Below the pieces are notes generated by a model. It ran no database searches. It saw only the letters and a program-made list of their open reading frames with translations, and was not told where the DNA came from. The translations under genes were made by a program, and so were the position numbers. Shown one piece after another: positions 1 through 7,979 of a DNA stretch of 56,332 nucleotides (the stretch's first letter is position 1; each line of letters begins with the position of its first letter). Source of the stretch: Collinsella aerofaciens (GTDB lineage Bacteria > Actinomycetota > Coriobacteriia > Coriobacteriales > Coriobacteriaceae); assembly GCF_018785245.1 (NCBI RefSeq), contig NZ_WQPL01000059.1:1-56332 (forward strand), read 5' to 3'.

Positions 1-509
1 CGCGTCCAGGATCCCTTCCTCGTCCCGTCGGCGTTGCGCTCGTCCCAGACGTGGCCCAGCCTGATCAGGAACATGTTGAGTCGCTGCCTGGCGCGGCGGT
101 ACTCCGCCGTGGCGTCGTCGAGGGCGCGGTCGAGGTCCCGGGCGGCCTCGACGGCCGCATCGGGCAGCGGGACCTCCACGATGTTGTGGGTGGCGAGCAT
201 GCGGGCGATGAACTCGGCGTCGCGCCGGTCGTTCTTGCGGCGCGCGTCCGCCGCCGGCCTCTGCATCTTGGAGACGGCGGCCACGGCGCAGTCGAGGCCG
301 AGCGCGCGCAGCTCGCGCGCCATGTGGAAGCCGGTGGGGCCGCTCTCGTAGCAGGCCCTGGGCTCCTCGAACCCGAGGGCCCACTCCGCGATCTCGGCGG
401 CGTCCGTCCCGAAGTCGCGGTGCACCACCTCGCCGGTGAAGGGGTTGAACGCCGCGGCGGCGACCGATCGCGCGTGGACGTCCAGGCCGATGGAGGTAAC
501 ATGGGGCAT
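1..509 (-). mobile_element. IS110-family transposase, N-terminal part (runs off window edge)
   Basis: An open frame starts with ATG at 509 on the minus strand (MPHVTSIGLDVHARSV) and continues past position 1, so only about 169 N-terminal residues are visible. IS110-type enzymes are DEDD (RuvC-like) recombinases. The first Asp sits in GLDVH near residue 10, a Glu follows in the YESGPTG motif, and the paired Asps are in KNDRRDAEF. The C-terminal serine domain lies outside the window. The gene points away from the PTS genes and its start lies about 155 bp from the IIB start, so the element border must be between 510 and about 650. Family assignment is secure from the motifs; completeness and activity cannot be judged. 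Confidence 0.88.
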
Positions 510-611
510 GGGAAGCCTCCTCCCCGCAGGTGCGGTAAGGGCTACCGCACGGGCCGATACTCAAAGCCCATTGTGGCATCCCGAGCCCGCGGAAAGAAGC
601 TGCGCCGCGGG
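510..611 (-). other. Structured non-coding end of the IS110 element (candidate bridge RNA region)
   Basis: Directly upstream of the transposase start lie two perfect hairpins: an 8-bp stem with 5-nt loop at 530-550 (GTGCGGTA / TACCGCAC) and a 7-bp stem at 586-592 / 605-611 (CCCGCGG / CCGCGGG). In characterised IS110-group elements the non-coding end next to the transposase start encodes a multi-stem bridge RNA that guides target choice. Position and structure fit that role. The exact element end, the target-binding loops and transcription are not established here, so this is an inference. Confidence 0.35.
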
Positions 612-664
612 GGAGGCGACCCAAATGGCTTTCTCATATCGTCTTACGTGCGGAGATGATTACG

Positions 665-1138
665 ATGATTAAGCTTACGAGAGTTGATTACCGATTGATT
701 CACGGCCAGGTCGCCATGTCTTGGACACATGCGCTGGATGTCGATTGCATCCTGTGTGCCAGCGACGCCGTGGCAAAAGACGACATGAGAAAAGCCGCAT
801 TGAGGCTAGCTCGTCCCAACGGCGTGAAGCTCGTCATAAAAGACGTAAACGCGGCCATCGAGGCGCTCAACAGCGGCGTTACCGACAAGTACTCGCTGTT
901 TATCATTGTTGAGACGATTGAAGATGCCTATCGCCTTGCTAAGGGTTGCAAAGACATCAAGGAGATCAATCTGGGCGGAACTCGAAAGTCTCCCGAGACC
1001 ACGCTTCATCCGACCCCCGCGATCTTTGCGACCGAAACCGATGCCGAGCATATCCAAGAGCTTGTGAACGATGGCGTGGTTATCGAAATCCGTCAGGTTC
1101 CCAATGACTCAAAGGTACTTGCCAAGGACGTTTTCTAG
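665..1138 (+). CDS. PTS mannose/fructose/sorbose-family IIB component
   Basis: A 157-residue cytoplasmic phosphotransfer protein of the EIIB-Man fold. The N-terminus reads KLTRVDYRLIHGQV, where the His of RLIHGQV is the residue phosphorylated by IIA and passed to the sugar. The ATG at 665 is chosen because GGAG at 652-655 is 9 nt upstream; the in-frame ATG at 656 is too close to that site. It is followed by a terminator (1189-1221), so it is transcriptionally separable from the deglycase, IIC and IID behind it. No IIA lies in the window, and the IS110 end directly upstream may have displaced the original promoter or a IIA gene. Confidence 0.9.
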   Translation: MIKLTRVDYRLIHGQVAMSWTHALDVDCILCASDAVAKDDMRKAALRLARPNGVKLVIKDVNAAIEALNSGVTDKYSLFIIVETIEDAYRLAKGCKDIKEINLGGTRKSPETTLHPTPAIFATETDAEHIQELVNDGVVIEIRQVPNDSKVLAKDVF

Positions 1139-1188
1139 CTGGAAACATGCCATTGTCTAGCATTTATTAACCAGGTCCTCCTTTCTTT

Positions 1189-1221
1189 AGCCCGCCGATC
1201 ATTTGACCGGCGGGCTTTTTA
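1189..1221 (+). terminator. Rho-independent terminator after PTS IIB
   Basis: Perfect stem GCCCGCCG (1190-1197) / CGGCGGGC (1208-1215) with a 10-nt loop followed by five T residues. It separates the IIB gene from the deglycase promoter. Confidence 0.88.
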
Positions 1222-1254
1222 TTAAAGAAAAATCAAAAAAATCTGAAATAGTTC

Positions 1255-1282
1255 TTGCATAGTTAGTTATATAAAGTATTAT
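1255..1282 (+). promoter_or_regulatory. Likely promoter of the deglycase-IIC-IID unit
   Basis: TTGCAT (1255-1260) and TATTAT (1277-1282) are separated by 16 bp in an AT-rich stretch between the IIB terminator and the deglycase start at 1333. The fit to sigma-70-type hexamers is fair. No operator was recognised. Confidence 0.55.
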
Positions 1283-1332
1283 AACGTCATGGGATGAATG
1301 AAGGGTTCATCCAAGTGAGTTAGGAGTAAGGG

Positions 1333-2367
1333 ATGTTCAATTTCGATGAGCCTCGTTACGAGAAGGTTGTGAGCGATGCCCTCGCTCTCCGTCCTCAGAT
1401 TGAGGCTGCCGTGGACAAGGTCTGCGAGCAGGGTTATTCCAACATCTTCTTCATCGGCTGCGGCGGCACCTGGGCCCACACGCTCCCGATGAAGTATTGG
1501 GTCGAGACCACCACGGCCGACGTCGACGTCCACTGCGAGATTGCCGCTGAGTTCCTCGCATGCCCGCCCAAGACCTTCAACAAGGACTCGGTCTGCGTCT
1601 TCTCCACCCGTACCGGCACCACCCCCGAGATCATCGAGGCCGCCAAGTTCTGCCAGGAGCAGGGTGCCCGCACGCTGATGTATGTCTCCAACGACAACAC
1701 CCCGGCCACCGAGTACGCCGATTACAAGTTCTTCAGCTTCGCCGAGGACGACGTTCTGTGCGAGGCCATCTACACCTACCAGATCACGCTGGTCGCCCGC
1801 TTCCTCAAGAACGCCGGCGCCTTCCCCAAGTACGACACCTTCATGGAGGAGTTCGGCAACATCGCCCCGTACCTCATCAAGGCCAAGGACGCCCAGGACG
1901 AGCGCTGCGCCGCCATGGCCGAGGACTTCAAGGACACCGACTACCACATGGTGATCGGCTCCGGCATGCTCTGGGGTGAGGCCTACGACTACGCCATGTG
2001 CATCCTCGAGGAGATGCAGTGGATCAAGACCAAGTCCATCCACGCCGCCGAGTTCTTCCACGGCACCATCGAGCTGTGCGAGGAGGGCACGAGCCTCATC
2101 ATGCTCTACGGCGAGGACGACACCCGCAAGCTCATGGACCGCGTGGACAACTTCACCCACATGCTCGCCGACGAGAAGGGCGTCCATGTCCGCGTGAACA
2201 AGTTCGACACCGCCGAGGTCGAGCTGCCGTTCAGCGACCCCGAGTTCCGCAAGATCGTCTCCCCGATGGTCACCTACACCATCACCGAGCGTCTGAGCTG
2301 CCATCTCGAGCACGTCCGTAACCACCCGCTCACCACGCGTCGTTACTATCACCAGATGAACTACTAA
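1333..2367 (+). CDS. SIS-domain sugar-amine-6-phosphate deglycase (FrlB/GfrF-like)
   Basis: A 344-residue protein with two SIS domains, the expected length for the FrlB/GfrF group that cleaves fructoselysine- or glucoselysine-6-phosphate to sugar phosphate and the free amine. Visible signatures are FFIGCGGTWAHT near residue 40, STRTGTTPEI near residue 97, AEFFHGTIEL in the second SIS domain (FrlB has a matching FRHG-type motif) and a C-terminal RRYYHQMNY resembling the FrlB end. Placement beside mannose-family PTS genes fits uptake of a phosphorylated Amadori-type compound followed by cytoplasmic deglycation. The exact substrate is inferred; an AgaS/GlmS-like isomerase or deaminase role is the alternative. 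Its codon use is strongly biased to C/G endings, which suggests high expression. Confidence 0.72.
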   Translation: MFNFDEPRYEKVVSDALALRPQIEAAVDKVCEQGYSNIFFIGCGGTWAHTLPMKYWVETTTADVDVHCEIAAEFLACPPKTFNKDSVCVFSTRTGTTPEIIEAAKFCQEQGARTLMYVSNDNTPATEYADYKFFSFAEDDVLCEAIYTYQITLVARFLKNAGAFPKYDTFMEEFGNIAPYLIKAKDAQDERCAAMAEDFKDTDYHMVIGSGMLWGEAYDYAMCILEEMQWIKTKSIHAAEFFHGTIELCEEGTSLIMLYGEDDTRKLMDRVDNFTHMLADEKGVHVRVNKFDTAEVELPFSDPEFRKIVSPMVTYTITERLSCHLEHVRNHPLTTRRYYHQMNY

Positions 2368-2388
2368 TCCTCTCAAATTGCTGCGGTT

Positions 2389-2427
2389 GTCTGCAGGCGA
2401 GCTGCGCAGAACGCCTCGCCTGCAGAC
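2389..2427 (+). promoter_or_regulatory. 13-bp intergenic hairpin between deglycase and PTS IIC
   Basis: GTCTGCAGGCGAG (2389-2401) pairs perfectly with CTCGCCTGCAGAC (2415-2427) around a 13-nt loop. Only a weak T run follows, so a processing or mRNA-stabilising hairpin, or partial attenuation between the soluble enzyme and the membrane genes, is more likely than a full terminator. Confidence 0.6.
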
Positions 2428-2448
2428 CTGTTTCTGGGGTTGATCGAA

Positions 2449-3222
2449 ATGGTTGTCCAGTATCTTTTAATTGCACTGGTCGCATTTATTGCGTCCATGG
2501 ACGAGCAATTATTTGGCATTACGATGCTTGGTCGTCCGCTGTTTACGAGCCTGTTTGTCGGCTTGATCCTTGGCGATGTCCAGCAGGGCGTTATCGTCGG
2601 CGCTGCTTTGGAGTCCATGTTCATGGGCGCCATCATGGTCGGCGCGGCGGTTCCTCCCGAGGTCTATGCCTCCGGCGTGCTTGGCTGCGCGTTTGCCGTC
2701 ATTACGGGTACGGGCACGGCAACTGCCGTCGCGCTCGCCCTTCCCGTCTCCGTCTTCCTTCAGGTGTGGCGCAACTTCTGCTACGCCGTTCCGGGTGCCT
2801 TTGCCTGCAAGAAGATTGAGACTGCTCTGGCAAATCGCGATCTTGCAAAGGCGAACCTGTACCATCTGACCGTCGTGCCGCTGTCGATTGGCATTCCGTC
2901 TGCACTGCTGGTGTTTTGCTCGCTGTTCTTTGGTGCCGACCTCATCAACAATGCGCTCAACGCGATTCCGCAGTTTGTGATGGACGGCCTCAACGTTGCT
3001 TCCGGCGTCATGGTCTGCATCGGCTTCGCACTTCTTATTAGGACCATGGGCGATAACAAGCTGCTTCCTTGGCTGTTCTTGGGATTCATTATGGTCATCT
3101 ACCTCAAGATGGACGTTATCGGCGTCGCCGCAGCTGCCATTTGCGTCGCACTGCTCCTGGCCTTCCGCGAGGGCTCGTCCGGTCCGCAGACGGTTGCTGC
3201 AGATGAAGAGGAGGACTTCTAA
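2449..3222 (+). CDS. PTS mannose-family IIC permease component
   Basis: A 257-residue polytopic membrane protein. It contains the IIC-Man landmarks ASMDEQLFGI near the N-terminus, GDVQQGVIVGAALESMFMG near residue 45, and further hydrophobic segments up to a charged tail (AADEEEDF). With IID it would form the sugar channel. ATG 2449 is preferred over TTG 2440 because GGGG at 2436-2439 lies 9 nt upstream of the ATG. Its stop overlaps the IID start (TAATG), the usual IIC-IID coupling. Confidence 0.9.
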   Translation: MVVQYLLIALVAFIASMDEQLFGITMLGRPLFTSLFVGLILGDVQQGVIVGAALESMFMGAIMVGAAVPPEVYASGVLGCAFAVITGTGTATAVALALPVSVFLQVWRNFCYAVPGAFACKKIETALANRDLAKANLYHLTVVPLSIGIPSALLVFCSLFFGADLINNALNAIPQFVMDGLNVASGVMVCIGFALLIRTMGDNKLLPWLFLGFIMVIYLKMDVIGVAAAAICVALLLAFREGSSGPQTVAADEEEDF

Positions 3223-4070
3223 TGGCTACCCAGAACACCGACCTCAAAGAGGCCAAGAAGGACGCGATTATGAGCCCCGATATGTATCGGAGCATGTTCC
3301 TTCGCTAGTTTACGAGCCAGTGCTCGCAGTCGTACGACAAGATGATGGCAATGGGCTTCATGTACACCATTCAGAAGCCCCTGCGAAAGATCTATCCCAA
3401 CGACGACGATTACTATGCGGCGCTCGATCGCCATACCGAGTTCTTTAACATCACGCCTCATGTGCTTCCGTTTGTAGCCGGCCTAACGGTTTCGATGGAA
3501 GAGCAGGCGGCTGCCGATAAGAACTTCGACACGTCCTCGATTAACGCCATGAAGGTCGGCCTCATGGGACCGCTTTCCGGCATTGGCGATTCGTTCTACT
3601 GGGGTACGTTCCGCGTGGTCGCCGCCGGCATTGGTATTGGCATCGCTTCGACGGGCAACCCGCTCGGCCCCATCGTGTACGCGCTCATCTACTCCGTGAT
3701 TAACTTTGCAACGCGTATCGTCGCAGCCCATCTGGGTTACGACCTGGGAACCAAGTTCCTGCAGCAGTCCGAAGAGAACAACCTTATGTCTCGCATGACG
3801 CATGCTGCCGGTGTCCTCGGAATGACCGTTATCGGCGCCATGATTGCGGCACAGGTCTCACTGTCCACTGCTTTGACCTTTGACGTGGGTGGTTCGGAGA
3901 TTGTCCTGCAGGATCTGTTCGATTCGATCTTCCCCGGTCTGTTGCCCTTGCTGGCAACCTTTGCCTGCGTCGCCCTGTACAAAAAGGGCGTCAAGACCAT
4001 TTGGATTATTATTGGCATCTTCGCGATCTGCATCATCGGAACGGGCTTGGGAGTGTTCGCGGCGGCGTAA
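3222..4070 (+). pseudogene. PTS mannose-family IID component interrupted by an in-frame TAG
   Basis: Reading from ATG 3222 (overlapping the IIC stop) gives an IID-type N-terminus ending SPDMYRSMFLR, then TAG at 3306-3308 (codon 29), then FTSQCSQSYDKMMAMGF and a full-length IID body including GPLSGIGDSFYWGTFR and the C-terminal membrane segments, ending at 4070. The stop falls in the conserved RSF(T) stretch, where Ser is usual, so a single TCG to TAG change would explain it. The remaining frame has a start at 3342 but no ribosome site and would lose about 40 conserved residues. Simple readings are a nonsense mutation or sequencing error; amber read-through is the other option. Confidence 0.82.
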
Positions 4071-4115
4071 TGTTGACTGCTATGCTCGCGCGTTGGATAA
4101 CTAACTGACCGTTTG

Positions 4116-4151
4116 AAAACGGGGCTCGGCGTAAGGCCGGCCCCGTTTTTT
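4116..4151 (+). terminator. Terminator of the PTS operon
   Basis: Inverted repeat AAAACGGGGC...GGCCCCGTTTT around a short loop, ending in a T run at 4146-4151, 46 bp after the IID stop. Confidence 0.85.
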
Positions 4152-4203
4152 GTTTGAGGGATTTTCCGACCGTCCAAAAATCTGCGCCCGTCCGTCACTC
4201 ACG

Positions 4204-4278
4204 TATCTCTCATCTCTCATTTGTCACTAATACGAGAGATAACCGAAAGACGAGAGATAAAAATGAGAGATAACTGAT
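4204..4278 (+). repeat. GAGAGATA operator-like array, copy A
   Basis: Contains TATCTCTC at 4204-4211, CATCTCTC after it, and direct copies of GAGAGATA at 4234, 4252 and 4265, so inverted and direct heptamers surround a centre. The same layout recurs exactly 165 bp downstream. No coding potential. Most simply a multi-site binding region controlling the gene at 4501. Confidence 0.75.
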
Positions 4279-4285
4279 TAGCAAA

Positions 4286-4311
4286 GAGACAAGCAATCAT
4301 GCTATTGTCTC
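4286..4311. promoter_or_regulatory. Palindrome GAGACAA-N12-TTGTCTC between the two arrays
   Basis: GAGACAA (4286-4292) and TTGTCTC (4305-4311) are perfect inverted arms 12 nt apart. They resemble the array heptamer but differ in sequence, so a second factor or a variant site is possible. Confidence 0.45.
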
Positions 4312-4368
4312 AATACTGATTATTCTACCAGTAAAAACATGTTTAAATGAAACAGATGGCAGACATCT

Positions 4369-4443
4369 TATCTTTCATCTCTCACTTATCTCTAATATGA
4401 GAGATAGCAGAAAGACGAGAGATAATTACGAGAGATAACTGAG
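4369..4443 (+). repeat. GAGAGATA operator-like array, copy B
   Basis: A second copy of the 4204-4278 array, with about ten differences over 74 aligned positions. GAGAGATA copies at 4399, 4417 and 4430 keep the 18-bp and 13-bp spacings of copy A, and TATCTTTC at 4369 matches the A-copy start. It ends about 60 bp before the start of the AlbA-type gene. Confidence 0.75.
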
Positions 4444-4500
4444 AGACGAAGGAAATCTATTCGCGGCATTCTCCGCCGGGCCGAGCGAAAGGACATGCAG

Positions 4501-5967
4501 ATGAACGAAAACGAGCTGACCGGTCTGCTCGAGTCTTTAAGGCGCATGGGCTCGGACGATCTTAACGTCGAGGTCAAGGAGAGTGCCACGACGCTTTCCC
4601 GCGACGTATGGGAAACGGTTAGCGCATTCGTGAATACCGCTGGCGGAATTATCGTGCTCGGCGTGAGCGAGCGCGCGGGCTTTGTCCCGGTTGAGAACTT
4701 TGAGACCGAGAAGGTGCTCAACCAATTCGTAGCGGGCATGGGTGATGCCGGCGGGCGCGGAAAACTGGCCAATCCGCCCAAATACACCATTGAACGCGTG
4801 GAGCTCCAGGGCACCGTGGTTCTGGTCATCACGATTGAGGAGCTCGACCCGTCGAGCAAGCCTTGTTATGTCATAGAGCGGGGCGCTCAAGGCGGCAGCT
4901 ACAAACGCATCGATGATAAAGATGTTCCGCTCTCGTCGACCGAGGTCCTGTCCTTGTCATCGTATGAGCGGACGAGCCCCAGTGATCGCGATGCAGTGCC
5001 CGGCGCGGTCGCAGGCGATCTTGACGAGGCCCTGGTCGACCGCACGATAGAGCGTGCTTTCTCACTGACACCTCGTGCGATGCGCGGCGCGCCGGACAAG
5101 AAAACGAAGCTGGAGCGCCTGAATTTCCTCGACTCCCAGGGCAATGTCACTAAGGCCGGACTCCTGGCCGCGGGTGCCTATCCCCAGCAGTTCTATCCCA
5201 AGCTCTTTATCGATGTGGCGGTCTATGCCGGAACGCAGAAGGGCGCGGCGGGGTCGTTGAGGTTCATGGACCGTACGATCTGCGAGGGAACGTTGGGCGA
5301 AATGATCTCGGATGCCGTCGCGGCAATCGCCAAGAATTTGCGACGAACCTCGATGATTAAAGGCGTCTCGCGTGTCGACTCGCTGGAGATTCCCGAGGAG
5401 GTCCTGCGCGAGGCAATTGCCAACGCCGTAATCCACCGAGAATACGGAGACCGGTTCTGTGGGCAGTCGATCGCTGTTGACGTCTTTGATGACCGTATCG
5501 AAGTGACGAACCCCGGCGGCCTATACGGAGGAAAGACTCGCGAGAACCTGTTTGACGGCAGCTCCCGATGTCGCAATGCGACGCTTGTGAAACTGATGTC
5601 GATTGTTCCGCTGCCGGATGGTGCAGGTTCGCCGGCTGAGGGCAATGGCTCAGGCATCCCGATGATGATCGATGCCATGCGCGCGCATGGTCTCGCCGAG
5701 CCCCTGTTCTGCCCGGGGTTCGATCAGTTCAAGGTCGTACTTTACCGTTCAAAGATCGAGCCGGTCGATCATGGCGGGGGCTTAATTGTGACGGCACTCA
5801 AACGCTACGGCGAGCTGGGGACGCGTGAGCTGGCAGAGCGCACGGGGCTCACAATTTCCCGGGTTAGGTCGCGCGTCAACGCGCTCATTGCTCAAGGCGA
5901 GCTTGAGCCCACGGCGCCGGCGACGAGCCGCAACCGCAAGTATCGACTGTTGGAGCGCGTGGAATAA
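4501..5967 (+). CDS. AlbA_2/Schlafen-domain ATP-binding transcriptional regulator-like protein
   Basis: A 488-residue protein. Residues about 15-140 match the AlbA_2 (divergent AAA-4, Schlafen-like) domain: NVEVKES, FVNTAGGIIVLGV and the GGSYKRI motif. The middle carries a HATPase_c_4-type region with EALRE-like LREAIANAVIHREY, FDDRIEVTNPGGL and NGSGIPMM. A C-terminal winged helix follows (GTRELAERTGLTISRVRSRVNAL). Such proteins are usually predicted regulators or defence-associated factors. ATG 4501 is chosen over 4495 because AAAGGA at 4487-4492 gives proper spacing. The duplicated repeat array directly upstream suggests autoregulation. No specific function is known to me for this copy. Confidence 0.82.
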   Translation: MNENELTGLLESLRRMGSDDLNVEVKESATTLSRDVWETVSAFVNTAGGIIVLGVSERAGFVPVENFETEKVLNQFVAGMGDAGGRGKLANPPKYTIERVELQGTVVLVITIEELDPSSKPCYVIERGAQGGSYKRIDDKDVPLSSTEVLSLSSYERTSPSDRDAVPGAVAGDLDEALVDRTIERAFSLTPRAMRGAPDKKTKLERLNFLDSQGNVTKAGLLAAGAYPQQFYPKLFIDVAVYAGTQKGAAGSLRFMDRTICEGTLGEMISDAVAAIAKNLRRTSMIKGVSRVDSLEIPEEVLREAIANAVIHREYGDRFCGQSIAVDVFDDRIEVTNPGGLYGGKTRENLFDGSSRCRNATLVKLMSIVPLPDGAGSPAEGNGSGIPMMIDAMRAHGLAEPLFCPGFDQFKVVLYRSKIEPVDHGGGLIVTALKRYGELGTRELAERTGLTISRVRSRVNALIAQGELEPTAPATSRNRKYRLLERVE

Positions 5968-6067
5968 ATGCTTTAGCGGACGAGGCGACCCAATAATCGA
6001 CCCTCGATTGGCGCCCACTAAGGTTAAGCGGTTGTTGTCCAGTTGACGGTGATGCTAAAGACTCGGC

Positions 6068-6559
6068 TTACGCCGGCATGGCCGCGAACCCGTCCATCAA
6101 GAACAGCCTAAGAACCAGCTTGATGACATATCCCGGTTTGACTTCAGCCGCGTCAAAGACATGGCGCTCGGCGAGCTCGCTGCAGTATGTATAGATGTCG
6201 CGGATAAGGTCCGCGCCCGAAAGCGTAAACATGTAGCCTGCGTCCGAAAGCGCATTGGGCGCGGCGGGCAACTTGGCCATGTGGCAGAACGTTTGCAGGT
6301 CGGGCGCCATAACATTCTGGTAGTCGAGGTGGCCGCTGGCATCCTGTGCGGCAAGCTCCAATTGGCGCACAAAATCCAGCGCCGCTGCCAGCACAAAGCT
6401 CGGCGTAGGCGCGTTGACGTCCTGAGTGGTCGCCACGAGCCTGCCCGCCGCCTGCGTGACAAGCCAAGCGACCTCGCGCTGGCAACGCACGGCCTTGCGC
6501 GTAACCGGCTTGATGGACGAAGAAGAAACGCTCCCCTTAGGCGGATTCGAAGCAGCCAT
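6068..6559 (-). CDS. Conserved hypothetical protein
   Basis: A 163-residue soluble protein beginning MAASNPPKGSVSSSS, with a Ser/Lys-rich N-terminus and a helical body (LVTQAAGRLVATT, FVLAAALDFVRQLEL, SGADLIRDIYTYCSELAERHV). It contains no motif I can assign. It is convergent with the AlbA-type gene and divergent from the HNH gene. GGGAGG immediately upstream of the start at 6559 supports translation. The product is probably lineage-specific. Confidence 0.7.
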   Translation of the reverse strand: MAASNPPKGSVSSSSIKPVTRKAVRCQREVAWLVTQAAGRLVATTQDVNAPTPSFVLAAALDFVRQLELAAQDASGHLDYQNVMAPDLQTFCHMAKLPAAPNALSDAGYMFTLSGADLIRDIYTYCSELAERHVFDAAEVKPGYVIKLVLRLFLMDGFAAMPA

Positions 6560-6774
6560 AAGACCCTCCCATGAACAATCCGGCCCAACAAGCCCGGATG
6601 AAACACGTGCTACATCAGTATACAGGGAAGTGGGGCAGCGGGGTACAAACGCGCCAGCGGCAAACCGAGAGCATCAACGATGTGCCGATCGCGGAATGAG
6701 ATCTCGTAATAATTGACTCTCGGCCATATTATTGAGTGGCATGACTCGCGTTCGTATGGTTGTAGGTGCTGGCG

Positions 6775-7857
6775 ATGAACGACATTGACCTTGCTGTTCC
6801 GTTGATGGATGGACCAAGCTATGACCGCGCCTGCAGTCTCGTGCCTTCCGAATACGTTGAGGCATGGGAGTGGTTTCTGGGTGAGGAACAGCGCGGCGGC
6901 GTTTGGACCAGCCTTCCGCACCACACCAAGGAAGATAGCCCTCAGTATCAGTATCGTTTGAGAATTGGCTCGGACTTCTTTCCCGTAACGCGGGATTCAG
7001 GGATCTTCTGGCCGGGCCAGGATCGGGTGAAGCAAGATCCCAATAAGATCTTTGCGCTTTCGGTCCATAACTCTAAAAAGAGCTTCTACACCGATGTACC
7101 TCCGCTCTATTTGGACGATGGTACGTGGGTCATTAAGTATTCGGTCCAAGCGCCAGGCGCCGTTGGTTCTCGAGACCAGAATTACAACCGTAAAATGCTC
7201 AACTGCATGGAATGTGGCGTTCCAGTCGGAGTCATATTTGCAACCGAGGTGGGCTACAAGGTGCTCGGCCTTGCGTTTGTTGAACGGTTCGAGCCCGAAA
7301 ACGGATGGTTTGTTCTGCACGGTCCTGTTCATAAAGGCGGACCGGACCCCCGTTTTGCGCCCGACATGAGCTATCTGAAGCACATGCCCGTCGATATTGA
7401 GTTTGCCGGACAGGTTACGACCGACGACGAAAAGGTCCGCTATGCGTTAAGGCGCGAGCGATTGGGGCAGCAATGGTTCCGCAAGCAGCTCGTTGCCGCC
7501 TATGATGGCCGTTGCGCGGTGTCGGACTGCGGCGTCAGCGAAGCTCTGGAGGCTGCACATATCGAGAATTACTCGGGACCCAAATCGCAGGTTGCCAGCA
7601 ACGGCATTCTGCTTCGGCGCGACTTACATGCTTTATTCGATGCTCATCTGATTTCGTTTGAGCCTGTTTGCGGCGAATATCGGCTGTGCGGATCGTACCT
7701 GCTGGATAAGACCGGCTACGCTTCCTTTGCGGGTGCGACGCTAAGGCAGCCGAATGAGCGTCAGTGGCGACCCAATACGGTGTTTCTTGAGGCCCATCGC
7801 ATTGAGTTCGATCGCTCGGAAAAGAAGCGTGAAAAGGCGGGGCTTCTGCCGTATTAG
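6775..7857 (+). CDS. Predicted HNH restriction endonuclease (COG3440-like)
   Basis: A 360-residue protein with a C-terminal HNH nuclease: YDGRCAVSDCGVSEALEAAHI (His near residue 262), SNGILLRRDLHALFDAH and a downstream LISF strand, the layout of predicted restriction endonucleases related to McrA-type HNH enzymes. The N-terminal half contains QNYNRKMLNCMECGVPVGVI and VLGLAFV, which could be a DNA- or modification-recognition domain, but I cannot name it. No methyltransferase is adjacent, so a stand-alone, modification-dependent role is plausible. ATG 6775 is preferred to GTG 6766 because AGG at 6764-6766 is suitably spaced. Confidence 0.8.
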   Translation: MNDIDLAVPLMDGPSYDRACSLVPSEYVEAWEWFLGEEQRGGVWTSLPHHTKEDSPQYQYRLRIGSDFFPVTRDSGIFWPGQDRVKQDPNKIFALSVHNSKKSFYTDVPPLYLDDGTWVIKYSVQAPGAVGSRDQNYNRKMLNCMECGVPVGVIFATEVGYKVLGLAFVERFEPENGWFVLHGPVHKGGPDPRFAPDMSYLKHMPVDIEFAGQVTTDDEKVRYALRRERLGQQWFRKQLVAAYDGRCAVSDCGVSEALEAAHIENYSGPKSQVASNGILLRRDLHALFDAHLISFEPVCGEYRLCGSYLLDKTGYASFAGATLRQPNERQWRPNTVFLEAHRIEFDRSEKKREKAGLLPY

Positions 7858-7979
7858 CGTATTTGGCTTTGGCATTCTTTGACGATCGTGTTGTTTGATC
7901 GGATCGCGTGGCGATGCAATCTCGCGCATGCCCGCCGGTGCATGCTCTTCCTGTTTTGTATAGCGAGAGGGGAGCGTGT

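Noticed and set aside
1279-2376. Long minus-strand open frame opposite the deglycase gene
   Set aside because: It mirrors the strongly codon-biased plus-strand gene; its protein is His/Val/Leu/Gly-rich with no motif and no ribosome site. Similar mirror frames opposite pheST, pyk, the P-type ATPase, metG and serS were rejected for the same reason.
3222-4070. Pyrrolysine or selenocysteine decoding of the IID stop codon
   Set aside because: The stop is TAG, not TGA, no Pyl machinery is visible, and the position is normally a Ser in IID proteins, so a point mutation is simpler.
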